A stretch of DNA of 5,578 nt from an uncultured Acidimicrobiaceae bacterium. GTDB lineage: Bacteria > Actinomycetota > Acidimicrobiia > Acidimicrobiales > Microtrichaceae. The notes below the pieces were generated by a model. That model was not told the DNA's origin and did no database searches. It worked only from the letters and a program-made list of their open reading frames with translations. Positions 1 to 5,578 of the stretch are shown piece after piece. Location of the stretch: NCBI GenBank assembly GCA_937868025.1, contig CALMLJ010000168.1, positions 1-5,578 on the forward strand, in the 5' to 3' direction. How positions within the stretch are numbered: the first letter of the stretch is position 1; each line of letters opens with the position of its first letter. A program made the position numbers and the translations under genes.

Positions 1-2031
1 TACATCAAGGACAACATCGCCGCGACCCGGGGGGCGTTCGGACTCGACCGCGTCGTCGAACGGGATTTCGACTACCAGGATTCCCTGAGCGACGAGGAGA
101 TCACCACCAACGCGTCGACGGTGTCGAACGTCCGCCTGCTCGATCCCGATGTCATCCCGTCGACGTTCACGACCCTGCAGTCGAAGTTCGACTTCTACCA
201 GTTCCGCGATCTGGACGTGGACCGCTACAAGTTCAACGGCCAGGAGACCGAGGTCATCATCGGGGCCCGCGAGCTCAACCAGCAGTCGATCCCCGTCGAC
301 ACCTGGGAAGGGCGACACCTCTCCTACACCCACGGCTACGGGGTCGCCATGGCGCCCGCCAACGCGGTCAACGGCGACGGTGAACCCGACTTCGCAGTCA
401 GCGACGTGCCGGTGCGCATCGACGAGACGCAGCTCAAGGGCCTCGAACTCACGCGGCCCGAGATCTACTTCGGCGAAGGCCTCGACAGCGAAGACGAGGC
501 GGGTTACGCGATCGTCGGGACCTCGCTCAACGAGGAGAGCTTCGGCGGCGGCACGAGTACCGCTCGTCAGTACGACGGCACGGGCGGGGTGAAGGTCGAC
601 TCGTTCTTCCGCAAGGCGGCGTTCGCGTTGCGCTTCGGAGAGCTCGAGCCGTTGACGTCGGACTACCTGCAGGACTCGTCGCGTGTGCTCTACATCCGCG
701 GGGTGAAGGAGCGGGTCGCCGAGGTCGCGCCGTTCCTGCAGTGGGACCATGATCCGTACCCCGTCCTCATCGACGGCGGCATCAAGTACATCGTCGACGG
801 CTACACGACCTCGTCGCTCGTGCCGTACTCCCAGCAGGCCGACACGAGCTACCTCGACGCCGACTCGGGTCTTGCCGGCCTCGACTTCAACTACGTGCGC
901 AACTCGGTCAAGGCCGTGGTCGACGCCTACGACGGCTCGATCACGATGTACCTGACCGACGAGATGTACGGCGGCGACCGGGATCCGATCATCCGGGCCT
1001 ACGACGCCGCGTTCCCCGAGCTCTTCACCCCGAGCTCGGAGATGCCCGACGAGCTGCGCTCCCACCTCCGCTACCCCGAGGACATGTTCCGGGTGCAGAC
1101 GACGATGTGGGGTCGGTACCACCTCGACGACCCGGGTGACTTCTACAAGCAGCAGGACCGGTGGGACGTCGCGCAGAACCCGCCCGAGGGCATCCGGCGC
1201 TCGGGTGCCGAGGCGGGGTCGGCGGCGACGCCGATCGCTCCCAACTACCTGCAGATGCGCCTCCCGACCGAGAGCGCCGACGAGTTCGTGCTCTTCCGAC
1301 CGTTCGTGCCGCACACGAAGGACGGCGGCGACAACACCAAGCAGCAGCTCAACGCGTTCATGGTGGGCCGGAGCGATCCGGGCCAGTACGGCAACCTGGT
1401 CCTCTACACGATGACCGAGACGCTGCCCGACGGAACCGTGCAGCGGAACCTCGATGTCGACGGGCCGTTGACCGCGCACGAGAACATGGTGTCCGACACG
1501 AGCACCCGTCTGTCCGAGCGGCTCACCCAGCTGAACTCACAGGGCGGCAGCTCGGTCGTGAAGTTCGGCAACATGGTGCTGGTCCCCATCGAGCAGGGCA
1601 TGTTGTACGTGCGCCCGATCTACGTGTCGAGCGAACGGCGGGGCTCGGCGCAGCAGCTGCGAATCGTCGTGGTGTCGATCGGCGGTCGAGTGGCGATCGG
1701 CGACACGCTGGCCGAAGCGCTCGGCCAGCTGTTCCCGACGGCGCGCATTGCCACGCGTGAGGGTGGCACCGCCACCCCCGACGACCCCGAGACGACGCCG
1801 GAGTCGCCGGGCGAGGTCACCGCCGACGACGCCGCCGAGCTGATCGCTCGCGCCGTCGATCTGTTCGACGAGGCCGACGCGCTGCTGCGGGCCGAGGGAG
1901 CGACGAACCTCGAGGAGTACCAGGCGAAGACCGCCGAGGCGGAGGAACTGGTGCGCAAGGCGCAGGAGTCGCTTGCCGTCGCTCCGGCAGCGTCGGCGAC
2001 CACGTCGACATCGACGACGACGCCGGGCTGA
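1..2031 (+). CDS. UPF0182 family membrane protein, C-terminal part (5' end outside window)
   Basis: The frame is open from the first base to TGA at 2029-2031, giving 676 visible residues; the start lies upstream. UPF0182 proteins usually have an N-terminal block of membrane segments followed by a large extracytoplasmic domain, and total roughly 900-1000 residues in actinobacteria, so about 300 residues with the membrane block are probably missing here. Family-like blocks are YIKDNIAATRGAFGL (residues 1-15), HLSYTHGYG (106-114), WDHDPYPVLIDG (248-259), NYVRNSVKAVVDAYDGS (297-313) and HLRYPEDMFRVQ (355-366). No long hydrophobic stretch is visible, which fits the soluble domain. After the conserved part, a Pro/Thr/Asp/Glu linker (about 590-605) leads to an acidic, Ala/Glu-rich, probably helical tail (607-659) and a Ser/Thr-rich end. 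The biochemical function of the family is unknown. Assignment rests on recognised motifs; I am confident of the family, not of any role. Confidence 0.9.
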   Translation, partial: YIKDNIAATRGAFGLDRVVERDFDYQDSLSDEEITTNASTVSNVRLLDPDVIPSTFTTLQSKFDFYQFRDLDVDRYKFNGQETEVIIGARELNQQSIPVDTWEGRHLSYTHGYGVAMAPANAVNGDGEPDFAVSDVPVRIDETQLKGLELTRPEIYFGEGLDSEDEAGYAIVGTSLNEESFGGGTSTARQYDGTGGVKVDSFFRKAAFALRFGELEPLTSDYLQDSSRVLYIRGVKERVAEVAPFLQWDHDPYPVLIDGGIKYIVDGYTTSSLVPYSQQADTSYLDADSGLAGLDFNYVRNSVKAVVDAYDGSITMYLTDEMYGGDRDPIIRAYDAAFPELFTPSSEMPDELRSHLRYPEDMFRVQTTMWGRYHLDDPGDFYKQQDRWDVAQNPPEGIRRSGAEAGSAATPIAPNYLQMRLPTESADEFVLFRPFVPHTKDGGDNTKQQLNAFMVGRSDPGQYGNLVLYTMTETLPDGTVQRNLDVDGPLTAHENMVSDTSTRLSERLTQLNSQGGSSVVKFGNMVLVPIEQGMLYVRPIYVSSERRGSAQQLRIVVVSIGGRVAIGDTLAEALGQLFPTARIATREGGTATPDDPETTPESPGEVTADDAAELIARAVDLFDEADALLRAEGATNLEEYQAKTAEAEELVRKAQESLAVAPAASATTSTSTTTPG

Positions 2032-2034
2032 ACG

Positions 2035-2051
2035 CCCTGCCCCTGCCCCTG
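2035..2051. repeat. Short CCCCTG tandem repeat after the UPF0182 stop
   Basis: Just after the UPF0182 stop codon the sequence reads CCCTG, CCCCTG, CCCCTG in direct succession, a hexamer repeated about 2.8 times. The last copy can pair through CCCC (2046-2049) with GGGG (2056-2059), a 4-bp stem with a 6-nt loop and no T-run behind it, so it is a poor intrinsic terminator. It may be simple slippage sequence. Confidence 0.5.
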
Positions 2052-2078
2052 ACTCGGGGAGTGTGGGGGTCCACGGCT

Positions 2079-2084
2079 ACGCTC
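2079..2084 (+). promoter_or_regulatory. Probable -10 box (TACGCT) of a leaderless dedA promoter
   Basis: TACGCT matches the TANNNT core of an actinobacterial housekeeping -10 element. It ends 7 bases before the GTG at 2092, so transcription would begin at or next to the start codon. No Shine-Dalgarno sequence lies just upstream of that GTG (CTCCCACCTC is pyrimidine-rich), which fits a leaderless mRNA; these are common in actinobacteria. No convincing -35 hexamer is visible at the expected distance (about 2056-2061, GGGGAG). The box also overlaps the right arm of an inverted repeat (GGGAGTG 2057-2063, CGCTCCC 2080-2086, with one G-T pair). The transcription start is inferred. Confidence 0.5.
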
Positions 2085-2091
2085 CCACCTC

Positions 2092-2748
2092 GTGCTTGCG
2101 CTGCTGCCGGAATGGCTCGATCCCGAGAAGATCCTGAACTGGGGTGGCCCCGCCCTGCTGTTCGCCATCATCTACGCCGAGTCCGGCTTGTTGATCGGCT
2201 TCTTCCTGCCGGGCGACTCGCTGCTGTTCACGGCCGGTGCCGTCGCCGCGGGAGCGTTCGACCAGGCGGGGTCGCCGCTCGAAGGGGTGCACTTCAACAT
2301 CTGGGTCCTGATGATCGGATGTTTCCTCGCAGCGGTGCTCGGCGATCAGACCGGCTACCTGATCGGCAAGAAGGCCGGGCCCCGGTTGTTCAATCGAGAG
2401 GACTCGAAGTTCTTCAAGAAGAGTCACGTCCAGAAGGGCACCGAGTTCTTCGAGAAGCACGGCGGCCGGGCCATCATCCTCGCCCGCTTCGTGCCGATCG
2501 TCCGCACCTTCGTGCCGACGATCGCCGGTGTCTCGGAGATGAGGTACCGCGACTTCCTGCGGTACAACGTCGTCGGCGGCCTCATCTGGGGAGTCGGTGT
2601 GACGCTGCTCGGCTTCGTGTTCGGGCGGATCGAGGTCGTGCAGAACAACATCGAGGTCGCGCTCATCGGGGTGGTCGTGATCTCGCTGCTCCCGATCGTG
2701 TTCGAGGTCGTGAAGCACCGGCGCGAAGCGGCCTCCAAGACCGCTTGA
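2092..2748 (+). CDS. DedA family (VTT-domain) inner-membrane protein
   Basis: This is a 218-residue polytopic membrane protein of the DedA/VTT (SNARE-associated) family, whose members act in lipid-carrier or lipid translocation and depend on proton motive force. Family motifs appear in order: ESGLLIGFFLPGDSLLF (30-46), GDQTGYLIGKKAG (84-96), ARFVPIVRTFVPTIAG (131-146) and YRDFLRYNVVGGLIWG (152-167). Glu30, Asp42, Arg132 and Arg138 have the same spacing as the functionally required acidic and arginine residues of E. coli YqjA (E39, D51, R130, R136). Hydrophobic segments lie near 18-40, 69-84, 157-178 and 186-205, and the tail is basic. Length is normal for the family. GTG 2092 is the first possible start after an in-frame stop at 2050-2052, and a -10-like box 7 bases upstream supports it. 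The substrate cannot be told from sequence; undecaprenyl phosphate, as for B. subtilis UptA, is one possibility. Confidence 0.93.
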   Translation: MLALLPEWLDPEKILNWGGPALLFAIIYAESGLLIGFFLPGDSLLFTAGAVAAGAFDQAGSPLEGVHFNIWVLMIGCFLAAVLGDQTGYLIGKKAGPRLFNREDSKFFKKSHVQKGTEFFEKHGGRAIILARFVPIVRTFVPTIAGVSEMRYRDFLRYNVVGGLIWGVGVTLLGFVFGRIEVVQNNIEVALIGVVVISLLPIVFEVVKHRREAASKTA

Positions 2749-2753
2749 CGCGC

Positions 2754-2770
2754 CCAGCCAACTCGGCTGG
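2754..2770 (+). terminator. Hairpin just after the dedA stop, weak terminator candidate
   Basis: CCAGCC (2754-2759) and GGCTGG (2765-2770) form a perfect 6-bp stem with a 5-nt loop, AACTC, starting 5 bases after the dedA stop. The bases that follow (ACTCTCCCCCC) are C-rich, not T-rich, so a classic intrinsic terminator is doubtful. It could be an mRNA 3' stabilising hairpin, an inefficient terminator, or the first element of the structured hppA leader. Confidence 0.4.
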
Positions 2771-2777
2771 ACTCTCC

Positions 2778-2825
2778 CCCCGTGTGTCGGTCACACCGCT
2801 CGCGGTGAGCATGGACGACACGGGG
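2778..2825 (+). other. Compound inverted repeat upstream of hppA, candidate structured leader RNA
   Basis: Outer arms CCCCGTGTGTCG (2778-2789) and CGACACGGGG (2816-2825) form ten base pairs if two bases (one GT) bulge out of the left arm. Inside them CACCG (2794-2798) and CGGTG (2803-2807) form a second stem closed by the loop CTCG. An alternative GTGTG/CACAC hairpin (2782-2786 with 2792-2796) competes with both. I do not recognise a known riboswitch class in it. Part of the pairing could be chance in GC-rich DNA, and the arms might instead be a protein-binding site. Confidence 0.45.
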
Positions 2826-2835
2826 TGAACGAAGT

Positions 2836-2860
2836 GGGGCGCGTCGTCTTGGCGCGCCCC
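2836..2860 (+). other. Strong GC hairpin in the hppA leader (terminator or attenuator candidate)
   Basis: GGGGCGCG (2836-2843) and CGCGCCCC (2853-2860) form a perfect 8-bp, all-GC stem with a 9-nt loop. The stem ends 7 bases before the hppA Shine-Dalgarno sequence. The downstream bases TCTAAC are not a proper T-run, so Rho-independent termination would be weak. The left arm can also pair with CGCGCCC at 2749-2755, just behind the dedA stop, giving a mutually exclusive partner. A role in limiting read-through from dedA or in mRNA stability is inferred. Confidence 0.5.
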
Positions 2861-2867
2861 TCTAACA

Positions 2868-2874
2868 GAGAGGA
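2868..2874 (+). promoter_or_regulatory. hppA ribosome binding site
   Basis: GAGAGGA is a good Shine-Dalgarno match, 6 bases before ATG 2881, and fixes the hppA start. It contrasts with dedA, which has none. Confidence 0.85.
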
Positions 2875-2880
2875 CCACCC

Positions 2881-5187
<2,307 letters not shown>

Positions 5188-5202
5188 TCCACGCTGTCGA
5201 GG

Positions 5203-5240
5203 AAGGCCCGCACCACGGCTTCGGCCCGGGTGCGGGCTTT
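5203..5240 (+). terminator. Probable hppA intrinsic terminator, inside the opposing gene
   Basis: AAGGCCCGCACC (5203-5214) pairs with GGTGCGGGCTTT (5229-5240): nine perfect GC-rich pairs, one G-T pair and two A-T pairs, with a 14-nt loop. The stem starts 15 bases after the hppA stop. The plus-strand RNA runs out through CUUUCGUCGUUUCC, a moderate U-rich tail; in the minus direction the tail is GGCCUUCCUC, which is weaker. It lies wholly inside the amidotransferase coding sequence. A smaller alternative stem, GCCCG/CGGGC (5224-5228 with 5233-5237), uses the same right arm. Confidence 0.65.
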
Positions 5241-5578
5241 CGTCGTTTCCCGGGCGGTGCGCTCGAGGAGCTCGTCGGGATCGACGCCGCACTCACGGAG
5301 TTGATCGCGGTCGGTGATCATCCACTCCTGGAGGACGGCGGTGTCGACCTCGGGGTGGAACTGGAGTGCGAGGTTGTCGCGCAGGCGGAACGCCTGCGCA
5401 CCCGCGGGCGAGGTCGCCAGCACGGTCGCGTCGGCCGGCGGGGTGAACACGTCGAGGTGCCACTGGAACCAGGGGCCCGTCGGGATGGGGTGCTCGACAT
5501 CGGCCACCGGCTCGATCTCGATCCACCCGATCTCCTCGAACGGTGCGGGCAGGACCGAACCGCCGAGGGCGGTCGCAA

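Noticed and set aside
1161..1760. A 199-codon plus-strand frame inside the UPF0182 gene
   Set aside because: Its Arg/Ala/Gly/His-rich translation is typical of an out-of-frame reading of GC-rich coding DNA and has no domain or start signal.
2061..2828. A 255-codon plus-strand frame overlapping dedA
   Set aside because: It is Arg/Ala/Gly-rich with no domain and runs over the whole DedA coding region in another frame; DedA is supported by conserved motifs.
2805..2828. A tiny reading frame (GTG AGC ATG ... TGA) upstream of hppA as a leader peptide
   Set aside because: It would encode only seven residues (MSMDDTG), has no Shine-Dalgarno sequence and no regulatory residue pattern; it is also explained as part of the inverted repeat.
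5505..5507. GTG at 5505-5507 (minus strand) as the start of a 120-residue protein
   Set aside because: The frame stays open to the window edge and the upstream residues (ALGGSV, EEIGW) are conserved amidotransferase sequence, so the gene begins outside the window.

Overview
The window is a strongly GC-rich, gene-dense piece of bacterial chromosome with three plus-strand genes and one convergent minus-strand gene. Three things fit an actinobacterium: GC-rich third codon positions, a UPF0182-family envelope protein, and a K+-independent H+-pyrophosphatase. A class such as Acidimicrobiia (Ilumatobacter-like) is my guess from sequence style, including a TANNNT box just before a GTG start. That assignment is an inference, not something shown by the sequence. 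I see no mobile element, CRISPR array, tRNA, rRNA or defence system.

Layout: positions 1-2031 hold the C-terminal two thirds or so of a UPF0182 membrane protein whose start lies upstream. After a 60-bp gap with a short CCCCTG repeat and a likely leaderless promoter comes a complete DedA/VTT-domain membrane protein (2092-2748). A 132-bp gap (2749-2880) is dense in inverted repeats and has no clear promoter. It leads through a good Shine-Dalgarno sequence into a complete membrane-bound proton-pumping pyrophosphatase, hppA (2881-5187). The last gene, on the minus strand (5145 to the window end), is the C-terminal part of a class I glutamine amidotransferase. It overlaps the hppA 3' end tail-to-tail by 43 bp, and the likely hppA terminator lies inside its coding sequence.

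The three plus-strand genes all encode envelope proteins. HppA turns cytoplasmic pyrophosphate hydrolysis into proton motive force. DedA-family proteins depend on that force and are linked to lipid-carrier transport. The UPF0182 protein has no established function. A functional link between them is plausible from co-orientation but not demonstrated. The most interesting parts are the structured dedA-hppA gap and the terminator embedded in the opposing gene. Otherwise these are ordinary housekeeping genes, and I do not see a clear new biological system.
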